This document shows, piece after piece, positions 7,925-16,420 of a stretch of DNA of 64,000 bases; position 1 is the first letter of the stretch; every line of letters begins with the position of its first letter. The notes under the pieces were generated by a model, which saw only the letters and a program-made list of their open reading frames with translations, did no database searches and was not told where the DNA came from. Where the stretch lies: assembly GCA_049603835.1 (NCBI GenBank), contig JBMYSZ010000008.1:1-64000 (forward strand), given 5' to 3'. Source of the stretch: Mangrovicoccus sp049603835. Lineage in GTDB: Bacteria; Pseudomonadota; Alphaproteobacteria; Rhodobacterales; Rhodobacteraceae. Made by a program: the position numbers and the translations under genes.

Positions 7925-8383
7925 CTACTTGGAGGTGACACCGTCAATCAAGAACAGCGCGAAGCAAAAGTCGTCATAGGTGCTATCCCGGTAACCGAGC
8001 AGTTCAGCAAAGAAGGCCGCCACCAATTTCGGTTCACGAGAATAGAAAATAACGGGCGCAAGATAATGGGCTGTCTCCCATGCATTGCTTGGTTCTTCCG
8101 CGTAAGGTGGCAAGGCCTTGAAGACTGCGTCAAATGCAGTCTTGCGCACGGCGCTTGCGCGGGAACACTTGAGGGCTGAGGCCGAGGTTGCACCCCGAAG
8201 CATTTCAGCGCCCGAAGCATTATCCAATTCCCGCACAATCACACAGGCGGCAATCAATGCTCCCATATTCGCCTGAGGAAGGCGCATCCCGGCGATATAA
8301 CGCCCGAGATCGTAAGGAGACTTTTCCGAAACACCGTCACACGCAAAGTCAAAGCGTGCGACATCGCAAGGTGCGAAGCACAT
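7925..8383 (-). CDS. Hypothetical protein of the element
   Basis: The 152-residue product is mostly helical with several aromatic and cysteine residues (MCFAPCDVARFDFACDG at the start). No known domain was recognised. AAGGAAA precedes the ATG at proper spacing, which supports the start. It lies downstream of the replication gene on the same strand with a 39-bp gap, and ends just before the shared terminator, so it is probably co-transcribed with rep. Confidence 0.5.
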   Translation of the reverse strand: MCFAPCDVARFDFACDGVSEKSPYDLGRYIAGMRLPQANMGALIAACVIVRELDNASGAEMLRGATSASALKCSRASAVRKTAFDAVFKALPPYAEEPSNAWETAHYLAPVIFYSREPKLVAAFFAELLGYRDSTYDDFCFALFLIDGVTSK

Positions 8384-8422
8384 GAGTATTTCCTTCTCTT
8401 TTTTGGAGGAAGTGGTTGCAGA

Positions 8423-9895
8423 TTATTCTGCGGTTGGGTCCGCTTCCGAATTTTCATCCGAAAGCCGGAATTCTTTGGCCACCTCATGGGCAGCTTCACG
8501 GAGGCCGCGGATTGCCTTCCGCTCCAGTTCAAGTTGACGCTCCATCCAGTCGGCGAGCATTGAATTCGCCCGATGGGCTTCTTCCTCGAGGGTTTGAGCC
8601 TCAAAGGTCCCGTGGAACTGACACATCTCGAAAGCACGCGCTTCGATCTCTGGCCGGATCATTTCGATCACACGGTCGACGACCAAGGCAGGGTCAACTA
8701 GGGCGGCAGCCCAATCACCTTGCCATTCCTGGTCGACGATCTGCGCAATTGCTGCGTTACAGAAGGTTCGCGAAAATTGACGCACAACACGTTTCGTCTT
8801 GACGTAACACGAGCGAGCACCAGGCCGCTGAGGAAGCCGCGTGACACCTAAAATCGCATCTTCTGCAGAGACAGCGAAAGCTAACTTTGCGAAACCCTGT
8901 ACGAACTCGCGAACCCAATATGAGGTCTTTAACAAGTCGCCAGGAGCGGTTGCCAATGTTCCGTCCGGGTTCTTTGATTGCATCAGAAAACCGTAGCGGG
9001 CCTTGTCCGGCGCTTTGTGAGGCTGGATTGAAAACTCTACCCGCACCAGATGTGGATCCAGCTCCTCCAATGAGATCTTCTTGCGAGCGTAGCGCTCGTA
9101 GCTTTTCTCATAGACCGTCAGGTTCAGTTCATCTGAACCCATCGAGAAAGATCGCCCAGTTTCTTCCGCTCCCTTGAAAGATAATTCATTCATATTTCCT
9201 CGACGCTTAACGATCTGCCAGCCCAGCTCAACTAGGGCTTCCCATAGCCCAGGCATGGAGCAATCAATCGAAACGTCTACCCGAGCGACATTGAGCGGCC
9301 CCAATTCTGACAAGGCGGCAAGTGCCAATTTTGCGCATTCACCATCAGCTCCGGGCAGCTCCATGCTCGGCATATTTGTGCTGTGCCCAGCTCGAATGGA
9401 CGCCATCCGGTCTTTGGACGTTGGGTCGTAAGCGAAGTGGGCCGCTCCATGGTATTGGTCTGTCCCTTTACCAACTCGAATTGCTCTCAGTCCGCGAGAA
9501 GCAGCCCAGAGAAGGAACATTTGACGTGCTGTATGCTCTTCTGCTTGACCTTTTTCAAAAAGCTCAAACTCTGTCATCGTCCCTGGATCGACTGGGAATG
9601 TACCAAGCCGTTCACCTGTACCAGTGATCGAGTTTGGTGACGTAACCGTGAGCCAATCATAAACGGCAGAATCCAGAACCTTCTGCATTTCTGGCGAAGT
9701 CGATTTAGCGCGTGACTTCCGCCGTGCATTCTGCGACTTCACCTTGGCGAAGCGGCCCTTGCCTTTTGGTTTTTCCTTTTTGTTGCTGGGGTTTTGCCTC
9801 TTTTTACCCCCCGTGTTACCATGTGGGGGGTATTCGGGGCAGCTTGACTGCATAAACGCTGCCAGAGCCGCCGATGCACCCTTGAAGCGGCTCAT
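8423..9895 (-). CDS. Replication initiation protein (Rep_trans type)
   Basis: The 490-residue protein has a basic, low-complexity N-terminus (about residues 25-65, rich in K, R, S and N). After that comes a core with the marks of the replication initiation factor family (Rep_trans): NVARVDVSIDCSM, then LTVYEKSYERYARK and PHLVRVEFSIQP. These proteins start rolling-circle-type replication in phages and plasmids. The C-terminal 100 residues form a long helical, charged region. Presence of rep beside an integrase, excisionase and relaxase suggests the element replicates after excision. The start overlaps the stop of the AlpA gene by ATGA, so the two are translated together. Confidence 0.72.
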   Translation of the reverse strand: MSRFKGASAALAAFMQSSCPEYPPHGNTGGKKRQNPSNKKEKPKGKGRFAKVKSQNARRKSRAKSTSPEMQKVLDSAVYDWLTVTSPNSITGTGERLGTFPVDPGTMTEFELFEKGQAEEHTARQMFLLWAASRGLRAIRVGKGTDQYHGAAHFAYDPTSKDRMASIRAGHSTNMPSMELPGADGECAKLALAALSELGPLNVARVDVSIDCSMPGLWEALVELGWQIVKRRGNMNELSFKGAEETGRSFSMGSDELNLTVYEKSYERYARKKISLEELDPHLVRVEFSIQPHKAPDKARYGFLMQSKNPDGTLATAPGDLLKTSYWVREFVQGFAKLAFAVSAEDAILGVTRLPQRPGARSCYVKTKRVVRQFSRTFCNAAIAQIVDQEWQGDWAAALVDPALVVDRVIEMIRPEIEARAFEMCQFHGTFEAQTLEEEAHRANSMLADWMERQLELERKAIRGLREAAHEVAKEFRLSDENSEADPTAE

Positions 9896-10083
9896 CGTTG
9901 AGCTCCCGACACGGTCAGTCCGGCAAGGTCACACCAAGCCTCGACCTCCTGGATTTTCCAGCGGGTGCAACCGGGAGACAAGTTGTACGGTTGAGGAAAG
10001 TTCGGTTTCGTGCGCGCCCAGCGCCAGACGGTGTAGCGCGAGACCGAGAGCAGTGAGCCAAGCTCTTTGTCGGTGATGAACAT
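9892..10083 (-). CDS. AlpA-family excisionase / DNA-binding regulator
   Basis: The 63-residue protein is a small winged-helix of the AlpA/MerR-like excisionase type: MFITDKELGSLLSVSRYTVWRWART, then FPQPYNLSPGCTRWKIQEVEAW. AlpA proteins act as integrase directionality factors or activate integrase in P4-like elements. It lies between integrase and rep and overlaps the rep start by ATGA, which suits a switch that links excision with replication. Confidence 0.85.
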   Translation of the reverse strand: MFITDKELGSLLSVSRYTVWRWARTKPNFPQPYNLSPGCTRWKIQEVEAWCDLAGLTVSGAQR

Positions 10084-10125
10084 TGGGACATCCTTTGTCG
10101 TTTCGGATGCCCCCCAGATTTCACA

Positions 10126-10728
10126 TCAAGTTTTTTCGGTCGTCGGACTTATGACTTGAGACATAATGCCAACGGGCGAAATCAAATTTCTTCCGGCCCT
10201 CAACTCAGCTTCACGCTCGCTGTAAATCTTCCGGATCGTATCGTACGATCCGGTCTCCATCCTAAGCTCCGTGAGGGCTTGCGCTACAGCATGGCATGCA
10301 CTGTGCCCTTTTTCACTGTCGCTGCTCATAGCGAAAGGAACTCCTGCGGCGAGGAGCTCCGAGACTACTGCATGAATCTCGATATTTCGTTGGACCAGGT
10401 CACCCGGCCAACCTCGTGAAAACCGCTTGGGCGTTTTGGGCTTTTTGATATCACCTGCGAGCACCGCCACGGTCCAACACCTTAAGCTCTCCGGCAAGGC
10501 ATGCCCCTTTAAGATAAACTCCATAGCTACCAATTTCGCGGCATCCCAGGACAGCCCTTGTGTTTGAGATAACTCTACTAGAGTCGCGATATTCTCGCCT
10601 TCTCCATTCACGTAGGCATGCAAAGCATAGGTAGCCAACATCTCTGCCTGGTCGGGAATATCACGCAAGCGCTCCAACTTCCCTTTGGCAAGCCGTACTG
10701 CTTCCCGGTAACTCATCTTTTTTTTCAT
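10126..10728 (-). CDS. Hypothetical protein coupled to integrase
   Basis: This 200-residue soluble protein, helical through the first 100 residues, has no recognised domain. Its ATG overlaps the integrase stop by ATGA, so it is made with the integrase. The 42-bp gap before alpA continues the same direction, suggesting a single int - orf - alpA - rep transcript. Position suggests a role in control of excision or element maintenance, but nothing in the sequence shows which. Confidence 0.5.
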   Translation of the reverse strand: MKKKMSYREAVRLAKGKLERLRDIPDQAEMLATYALHAYVNGEGENIATLVELSQTQGLSWDAAKLVAMEFILKGHALPESLRCWTVAVLAGDIKKPKTPKRFSRGWPGDLVQRNIEIHAVVSELLAAGVPFAMSSDSEKGHSACHAVAQALTELRMETGSYDTIRKIYSEREAELRAGRNLISPVGIMSQVISPTTEKT

Positions 10729-11981
10729 TCATTCGATACAAACTTTCCCCAGTCTTCCATCATTGCGCGACGTTTTTCGATTAGATCAGAGCGAGCATAT
10801 GCTTGCTCAACTTTGGACCCCAGCAAATGCCACAGCGCAGCTTCGGACAAATTCCAATCGTAGGATGTCCGCTCAGTTGCCCAGTCCTTGAACGTTGACC
10901 GGAATCCGTGAGGGACGGCCTTCTCGCCAGTCTGCACATCGAAAAAGCCTCTTCTTCCATTCCTGATGTCGGTGTCATGGACATCACGAAGCATCGAACC
11001 AATGGCTCCGTCAGAAAGAGCGCCGCCCCTGGCGGCAACGAAGACGTACGGTGATCCAGGAAATCGGGGCAATTCTTCGAGAATTTCGATCATTTTAGAG
11101 GTAAGCGGCACACGTCTTGGACCCATCTTCTTACTGACTTTGGAAGACTTGCGCCGAGGCTGAACCGTCCACACCCGGTTCTTGAAATCGAGTTCTTCCC
11201 AAGTCATGTATCGGACTGCACCAGTGCGTGTTGCAGATAAAATCTGAAAGCTCAGCGCGTATCTGGATACACCCTGTCGCGCCTGTATCCCGGCCCAACA
11301 TCTCTGCATGTCCTGCAACTGCACAGCTGGGTAGTGCTCCTCATCCGATCCATCGGCGGGCTTTGGCAGCAGCTTCGAAAGCTTCCCGGACCACTCCGCC
11401 GGGTTCTGGCCATCCCGAACTCCAAGCGCGGCAAAATAGTCGAAGGACTCGCCCAACTTCCGGCGTAGCTTGTCTGCAGTTGCTCGCTTTTCATTCCAAA
11501 TGGGCTGAAGCACACAGAACACATCATCGACGGTGATATCTTGAACCGTCTTACTGCCCAAGTGCGCCATGGCGTACTCGTCAACGCTGTTCCGCCAATT
11601 CTTCCTGTAGGTTCCTTCGGACAGTTCCTTTTGCTTTACGGGAACAAATCCATCAAACGCATCTTTGAAGGATATTGCCTTTCTTGCACGTACCGAAAGC
11701 TCTGTCCGGAGCTTTTTCTTTTCCTCGATTGGATCGATGCCAGCCTTTATTTGCTGCTTTGTTTCTGCGGCAGCGCGACGAGCGTCCTTCAACGAGACCC
11801 CAGGATAAGACCCAAGCCCAATCTCTCGCCTTTTTCCACCTACCGGTGTCCTGAGAAGCCAAGAGCGGCCACCTGTGTCCGTCACCTGGAGGTACAGTCC
11901 CGAGACCCCTCCTACCGGATGCACTCCCGCAGCCAGCCGCTTCACTTCAATCGCGGTCAGCTCTTTAGCGATCTTCGGCAC
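10725..11981 (-). CDS. int: P4-type tyrosine integrase
   Basis: The protein has the N-terminal arm-binding domain of P4-like integrases (PKIAKELTAIEVKRL, then HPVGGVSGLYLQV and REIGLGSYPGVSLKDAR). A core-binding domain follows, then a C-terminal catalytic domain with SATRTGAVRYMTWEEL (first catalytic Arg), PHGFRSTFKDWA (H-x-x-R) and a late Tyr near EQAYARSD. It catalyses integration at and excision from the tRNA-Cys end. I chose the GTG at 11981 as start because the family normally begins MPK-; the frame remains open to 12017, but those extra residues (WWVGWWVV) are encoded by the G-rich repeat that probably serves as arm sites. It stands at the right edge with its 5' end facing the att copy. 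Confidence 0.9.
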   Translation of the reverse strand: MPKIAKELTAIEVKRLAAGVHPVGGVSGLYLQVTDTGGRSWLLRTPVGGKRREIGLGSYPGVSLKDARRAAAETKQQIKAGIDPIEEKKKLRTELSVRARKAISFKDAFDGFVPVKQKELSEGTYRKNWRNSVDEYAMAHLGSKTVQDITVDDVFCVLQPIWNEKRATADKLRRKLGESFDYFAALGVRDGQNPAEWSGKLSKLLPKPADGSDEEHYPAVQLQDMQRCWAGIQARQGVSRYALSFQILSATRTGAVRYMTWEELDFKNRVWTVQPRRKSSKVSKKMGPRRVPLTSKMIEILEELPRFPGSPYVFVAARGGALSDGAIGSMLRDVHDTDIRNGRRGFFDVQTGEKAVPHGFRSTFKDWATERTSYDWNLSEAALWHLLGSKVEQAYARSDLIEKRRAMMEDWGKFVSNE

Positions 11982-11984
11982 GAC

Positions 11985-12050
11985 AACCCACCATCCCACC
12001 CACCATAGCGATTGCAATCTGAAGCCACTTATTGCAACAGGATGACACAG
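11985..12050 (+). repeat. Probable integrase arm-site repeat, right copy
   Basis: CCCACCATCCCACCCACCA, followed by GATTGCAA and TTGCAACAGGATGACAC, parallels the block at 232-290 in the same orientation. It overlaps the upstream edge of the integrase gene, where integrase binding could also repress its own promoter. Confidence 0.45.
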
Positions 12051-12136
12051 TTGCGCAAGATACTTGTCGAGAAGTTACAAGAAAAACAGCATCTTGATAC
12101 AAGAGTGGGCACAGGCTGCAACACCACCGCGGAGTT

Positions 12137-12150
12137 GGTACTCGCCTCCA
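12137..12150 (+). repeat. Right attachment site core (14-bp direct repeat)
   Basis: GGTACTCGCCTCCA repeats exactly the 3' end of the tRNA-Cys fragment at 165-178 in direct orientation. Beyond it the sequence changes to the dense chromosomal sulfur-type gene cluster. This fixes the island at about 12 kb. Confidence 0.7.
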
Positions 12151-12292
12151 TTCCGTCCCGAAAACCCGCTGGCAACTGAGCTTGGTAGTGCGGAAATCAC
12201 AGTGTCCGGTTAGACTAGCACCAGCCCAGATCATCGTCCCCTAGCATCACCGGCTTCCCCCACTCGACAGTTTCAGCGCAACTTCAAGCTGC

Positions 12293-13276
12293 TCATTCAG
12301 CCAGCAAAACACCTGCGAAAAATAGCACCAGCGTTGCGCCGCCGATCATCACGAAATGCCCTTTGCCGCTGGTCACCGCTGATCGCAGATCCGTGCGCAG
12401 GCCAATCGCGGCGATTGCCACCACAAAGCAAAACCGCGACGCATTGCTTGCTGCATCTGCGACCCAAACCGGCAATAGCCCTGTCGCCGCAATGGCGGTG
12501 AAAATCACAAAGACGGTCACGAAACCAGGCATCCCGCGCGGCCCCGTCTCGCCTGCGGATTTCGGCAATAAACTGAGCAGCAGCAGTACCAACGGCAAAT
12601 GGGCTACCCGGACCATTTTCACGAAAACCGCGAATGTCCCGACCTCTTCGGATACAGAATAGCCCGCCCCCACCACCTGGGCCACATCATGGATAGTGGC
12701 GCCCAGGACAAAGCCCGTCTCATGCGGCGTCATCCCAAACAGGTCCAAAACCACCGGATAGGTCACCATAGCCAAAGTCGACAAAGCCGTCGCAATGGCA
12801 ACAGTGGTGGGCAGTTTTTGGCTGGCTTTGGGATTTAGCACAGAGCTTGCCGCCAAAGCCGCCGAAGCACCGCAAATCCCCACAGCACTACCTGCCACCA
12901 AAGCATCATCGCGAGAGATCCCCAAAAAGCGCCCGATCGCCAAAGCCATAAGCAGCGACACGGCGATCAGCCCGGTGACCTTCAAGAGCCCCAGTAGACC
13001 CAGCCCCAAAATCGCCATCACCGGCACGGTCAGCCCCAAAACCGCGACACCGATTTTCAGCAATGTGGAGGCCGCGAAGTCCAGGCCTGGGCTCACCCGT
13101 GGATCCTCGGACAAAAAATTGACCGCGAGACCCAGCATTAGCGCCATCAAGGTCACCGGCACCCCATATTGGGATGCTAAGGCCAACGCAGCCAGCGCGA
13201 CCACACCAGCAAGAGCAAGTCCACGCGCATGGCTTTGCCCCCAGCTGGTAATCCTGGGCAACACGTCCCAACTCAT
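12293..13276 (-). CDS. YeiH/UPF0324-type putative sulfate exporter family protein
   Basis: The 327-residue polytopic membrane protein matches the YeiH (UPF0324, putative sulfate exporter) family in length and in the AVGICGASAALAASSVL and GATIHDVAQVVGAGYSVS signatures. About ten hydrophobic helices are visible. It is the last gene of the minus-strand cluster and overlaps the Crp/Fnr gene by ATGA. In this setting it probably exports an anionic end product such as sulfite or sulfate; the family's substrates are poorly established, so this is inference. Confidence 0.8.
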   Translation of the reverse strand: MSWDVLPRITSWGQSHARGLALAGVVALAALALASQYGVPVTLMALMLGLAVNFLSEDPRVSPGLDFAASTLLKIGVAVLGLTVPVMAILGLGLLGLLKVTGLIAVSLLMALAIGRFLGISRDDALVAGSAVGICGASAALAASSVLNPKASQKLPTTVAIATALSTLAMVTYPVVLDLFGMTPHETGFVLGATIHDVAQVVGAGYSVSEEVGTFAVFVKMVRVAHLPLVLLLLSLLPKSAGETGPRGMPGFVTVFVIFTAIAATGLLPVWVADAASNASRFCFVVAIAAIGLRTDLRSAVTSGKGHFVMIGGATLVLFFAGVLLAE

Positions 13277-13986
13277 TCCATCAGGCTTTCGACCTTAAAG
13301 ATGCGGATCTCTTTGCGCGAAATACTCAGCACCCCATCGCTTTCTAAACTGTCCAGAGATTGCGTCACCCATTGCCGAGTTGCGCCCACCATGGTGGCGA
13401 TCTGGTCATAGGTGATTGTGCGTTCGATGATGGTCGCGCCGTCCTCATAACGGCCATAAGCATCGGCTAGGATCACCAGCAATTGCTTTAGCCGGTCCGA
13501 CACGCTGCGGGTTCCCAGCATTTGCAGCAGCGCGGAATAGCATTTGCCTTTCGCGATCAACCCATCGATCACCGCAAGCGCCACATCGGGAATGCTACAA
13601 ACCAGATTGCGCAGGGACATGCCCGACAGAAAGAGCAACTCGCAATCTTCCAGCGCGTCCGCAGACCACATATGGCGCCCGCGCCCAAAGACTTCGGGCC
13701 CGCCGACAAAATGGCCGGGTGTCCAATAGGCCAAGGTGATCTCGCGCCCCGACGGCCCCGCATAGAAGGTACGGATCCGCCCGCTTTCGATCAGCCAAAC
13801 CCCGGTATTTGGGTCACCCTGAAAAAACAGCCCCGCGCCTTTTGAAATCGTTGTGCGCACACCGCTTTGAAGCACGGCTTTGCGATCCTCATCGCGCAGC
13901 GACGCCAGAAAACCAGCGCCTTCATTGATCTCAAGCAGATATTCCGAAAGGTAAATCGCGGATGGGCCGGTTTGGTCCTCACTCAT
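13273..13986 (-). CDS. Crp/Fnr-family transcription regulator
   Basis: The 237-residue protein has a cyclic-nucleotide-binding-type beta roll (GAGLFFQGDPNTGVWLIESGRIRTFYAGPSGRE) and a C-terminal winged helix (YDQIATMVGATRQWVTQSLDSLESDGVL). The N-terminal FNR cysteine cluster is absent, so it is not an oxygen sensor of the FNR type. The recognition helix reads TRQWVTQSL rather than the E-SR of FNR, so its operator should differ from TTGAN6TCAA-like FNR boxes. It overlaps both neighbours by ATGA and probably regulates the cluster. Confidence 0.85.
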   Translation of the reverse strand: MSEDQTGPSAIYLSEYLLEINEGAGFLASLRDEDRKAVLQSGVRTTISKGAGLFFQGDPNTGVWLIESGRIRTFYAGPSGREITLAYWTPGHFVGGPEVFGRGRHMWSADALEDCELLFLSGMSLRNLVCSIPDVALAVIDGLIAKGKCYSALLQMLGTRSVSDRLKQLLVILADAYGRYEDGATIIERTITYDQIATMVGATRQWVTQSLDSLESDGVLSISRKEIRIFKVESLME

Positions 13987-14573
13987 GGGGCAAGCCTAGG
14001 CAGAGCCCCCAGATAGGCCGCGATGGCGGTGACCTCGGCATCGGTTAGCCCCTTGATCGCGTCTATCTTGTCCGGATCCTTCATCGAGCGCTGGCCTGTG
14101 CGGAAGTCTTGCATTTGCTTGGCCAAATAGGCCGGGTGCTGCGCGGTCAGATGCGGTGCGTCTTTCACCCCTGCATCTGTGATACCATGGCATTCGCCAC
14201 AGCGCGAAATCGTCCAGGCCTGCTGCCCGGTTTGTCCTAGATCTTCGGTGTCCACAGGTGTGGGTGTAGGCGGGTCTTGGCTTGAAAACCAGTCCACCAC
14301 TACGGGGATGTCATCAGCCGTGATTTCGGTCACGGTTTTGACCATCTGCCCACCATCATTCCTGCGGTGTCCATCTAGGAAAGCCTGGATCTGAGCGGCG
14401 ATATAGCTGGGCTTTTGCCCGGCGAGTTTGGGGAATTTGCCGCGCGGGTCATTTCCGAAATACCCATGGCACAGAGCGCAGCGCTCTTGCGGTTCCGCCG
14501 CTTCCCAATTCTCCGCCACCCCAGGAGCCGTCCACAGCCCCAAGAGCAGCAAAGCTGCTTTAAGAGCCTTCAT
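13983..14573 (-). CDS. Dihaem cytochrome c (c4-like)
   Basis: The precursor of 196 residues starts with a signal peptide (MKALKAALLLLGLWTAPGVA). It carries two haem-binding CxxCH motifs, CALCH and CGECH, about 95 residues apart, each in a class I cytochrome c domain, as in cytochromes c4 or c553. It should act in the periplasm as an electron carrier. Start was set at the codon opening the signal peptide; it overlaps the copper-chaperone stop by 14 bases. Downstream it overlaps the Crp/Fnr gene. In context it may take electrons from, or feed, the oxidation carried out by the cluster. Confidence 0.85.
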   Translation of the reverse strand: MKALKAALLLLGLWTAPGVAENWEAAEPQERCALCHGYFGNDPRGKFPKLAGQKPSYIAAQIQAFLDGHRRNDGGQMVKTVTEITADDIPVVVDWFSSQDPPTPTPVDTEDLGQTGQQAWTISRCGECHGITDAGVKDAPHLTAQHPAYLAKQMQDFRTGQRSMKDPDKIDAIKGLTDAEVTAIAAYLGALPRLAP

Positions 14574-14997
14574 GAGGTCGTCGCACCACAGCCACCACGG
14601 GCAGTTCCTCGCCATCGGCGAAGATCAGGGTCAGATCGACCATATCGCCTTCGGCTTTTGGTCCCATGGGCATCATCAGCATAATATGCAGCCCGCCTGG
14701 CGCGAAACTGACCTCTTGGCCAGGATCCAAGCTCATCTGATCCATACTATGCATCATCGCCACGCCGTCCTTTTCCATGGAATGATGCAGATGCGCCATG
14801 CCATAGCCCTCGGCTTTGACCCCGACCAAATGCCGAGCCGCCAGCCCATCATTGCGAATATCGAGATAAGCCGCATGGGATTTCACCGAAGGCGGCGCCA
14901 ATGCAACCCATGGGCTGGTCACAGTGATCAGACTATCCGCAGCCCAGGCATAAAGCGGCGCACCGGCAAGGAATGTAGCAGCAAGAATGGTTTTCAT
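14560..14997 (-). CDS. PCu(A)C periplasmic copper chaperone
   Basis: The 145-residue product has a signal peptide (MKTILAATFLAGAPLYAWA). It also has the histidine-methionine copper site of the PCuAC/DUF461 family: MAHLHHSM, then MMHSM, and PGGLHIMLMM (H-x-M-x-M pattern). These proteins bring Cu(I) to periplasmic cuproproteins such as the CuA centre of oxidases, usually together with SCO. The SCO1 gene directly upstream overlaps it by ATGA, so the pair delivers copper to some enzyme. No cuproenzyme gene is visible in the cluster. Confidence 0.88.
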   Translation of the reverse strand: MKTILAATFLAGAPLYAWAADSLITVTSPWVALAPPSVKSHAAYLDIRNDGLAARHLVGVKAEGYGMAHLHHSMEKDGVAMMHSMDQMSLDPGQEVSFAPGGLHIMLMMPMGPKAEGDMVDLTLIFADGEELPVVAVVRRPHEGS

Positions 14998-15584
14998 TGG
15001 ATCATATCCCGTCGGTATTGGATTTGTAGCCGCGCCAGAAATTCGGCGGTAGAGCCTGGATCAAACGGCGGCTGCAGCTTGCCGCGCAGCGTGCCATCTG
15101 GCGCGATGATCGACACAGAAGAGCTATGCTGCACCTCGTAATAGCCCGAACTATCCGGCGGCATCAGCCGATAGAAACTATCCGTGGCCTCGATCAGCTG
15201 ATCGATATCCGTGCGCTCGCCGCTGACCCCCAAAAACTCGGGATGAAAGAAATGCGCATAATCGCTGACGGTTTCCCAATCGCGCTCGGGATCGACAGAG
15301 ACAAACACCACCTGCGGCACATTATCCGGGCGTACCCGAAGCGAAGTTTCCGCAACCGCGGCCTCTAGATTGCCCAAGGTGAAGGGGCAAACATCCGGGC
15401 AAGAGGTGAAGCCAAACATAATCAGCGTCCAATGGCCCGACAGATCCGCCTCGGAATAGATTTTGCCGTTTTGCTCCATCAAGGTGAAAGCCGGGATCTC
15501 CACCGGTTCGTCCAGCATCACCCCTTGCATCTGCGCGGCGACAGGGCTGGCCAATAGGCTTAGGGCAAAGGCGAGCGCCTTCAT
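14994..15584 (-). CDS. SCO1/SenC/PrrC-family thioredoxin-fold copper protein
   Basis: The protein of 196 residues begins with a signal peptide. It has the SCO hallmark CPDVC (FGFTSCPDVCPFTLGNL) and the later copper-binding His (YYEVQHSSSVSI). SCO proteins insert copper or maintain thiols in periplasmic cuproenzymes. It overlaps the ABC ATPase gene upstream and the copper-chaperone gene downstream by ATGA, placing copper delivery inside the transport operon rather than in an oxidase operon. That is unusual and hints at a copper-dependent step. Confidence 0.88.
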   Translation of the reverse strand: MKALAFALSLLASPVAAQMQGVMLDEPVEIPAFTLMEQNGKIYSEADLSGHWTLIMFGFTSCPDVCPFTLGNLEAAVAETSLRVRPDNVPQVVFVSVDPERDWETVSDYAHFFHPEFLGVSGERTDIDQLIEATDSFYRLMPPDSSGYYEVQHSSSVSIIAPDGTLRGKLQPPFDPGSTAEFLARLQIQYRRDMIQ

Positions 15585-16420
15585 GCGTTTTGCTCCTCAA
15601 AGGCTTTGCGGCTTTCGGCGCGGATCGTGGCCAGGCAATGTTGACGCGCCTCCACATAGATCGGGTGAGACGCCATATCGGTGCTACGAGGCCGAGGCAG
15701 GTCAATGCGGAAATCTTCGATCACATGGCCTGGTGCGGCACTCATGATCAGTACGCGATCGGCCAAGAATACCGCCTCATCCACATCATGGGTGACAAAA
15801 ACCACGGTGGTGTGAAATTTGCGCCAAATCTCTAGCAGGCTTTCTTGCATCATCAGCCGGGTCTGCGCATCGAGCGCGCCGAACGGCTCGTCCATCAGCA
15901 AAACGCTGGGATAATTGGCCAAGGCGCGGGCGATGCCCACACGTTGCTGCATCCCGCCCGATAGCTCCGCAGGATAGCGGTCACCAAATTTGCGCAGCCC
16001 CACCATGCTTAGGAATGTATTGGCGATGGACCCGGCCTCGCGGTTCGATTTGCCCGCCAGGCGCGGCCCGAAAGCGACATTTTCATAGACGGTTTTCCAG
16101 GGCAAAAGCGAATATTGCTGAAACACCATGCCGCGATCTGGGCCGGGTTTGACCACCTCAACCCCATCTACCAGAACCCGGCCTTCGGTCGGTTTCACAT
16201 AGCCCGCCACCGCATTGAGCAAGGTGGATTTGCCACAACCCGACGGCCCCAAGATGCAGACGAATTCACCGGGCTCTATTCGCAGCTTGGTCTTATCCAC
16301 CGCGCGATGCGCCTCGGCGCCATGCCCGAAAGTGATGGACACATCCTCGATCTCAATCGCGCCTTTGGTTTTGCCGGTCTCTGGCTGCTCGCCTTTGGGA
16401 TATTTCAGCACATCAAGCAT
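15581..16420 (-). CDS. NitT/TauT-type ABC transporter ATP-binding protein
   Basis: The 279-residue ATPase has Walker A (GPSGCGKST), signature LSGGMQQRVGIARAL, Walker B (SVLLMDEPFGALD) and the H-loop VTHDVDEAV. These are typical of the SsuB/TauB/NrtD group. It energises import together with the permease and the binding protein encoded upstream. It overlaps the membrane-protein gene before it by eight bases and the SCO gene after it by ATGA. Confidence 0.92.
   Translation of the reverse strand: MLDVLKYPKGEQPETGKTKGAIEIEDVSITFGHGAEAHRAVDKTKLRIEPGEFVCILGPSGCGKSTLLNAVAGYVKPTEGRVLVDGVEVVKPGPDRGMVFQQYSLLPWKTVYENVAFGPRLAGKSNREAGSIANTFLSMVGLRKFGDRYPAELSGGMQQRVGIARALANYPSVLLMDEPFGALDAQTRLMMQESLLEIWRKFHTTVVFVTHDVDEAVFLADRVLIMSAAPGHVIEDFRIDLPRPRSTDMASHPIYVEARQHCLATIRAESRKAFEEQNA

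Noticed and set aside
12137..12150. A second tRNA gene at the right edge of the island
   Set aside because: Only the last 14 bases of the tRNA-Cys end are present, without anticodon or T arm.
13983..16420. Thiocyanate dehydrogenase cluster (suggested by SCO, PCuAC, cytochrome c and NitT/TauT transporter)
   Set aside because: No gene for the copper dehydrogenase itself is in the window, so the idea has no direct support.
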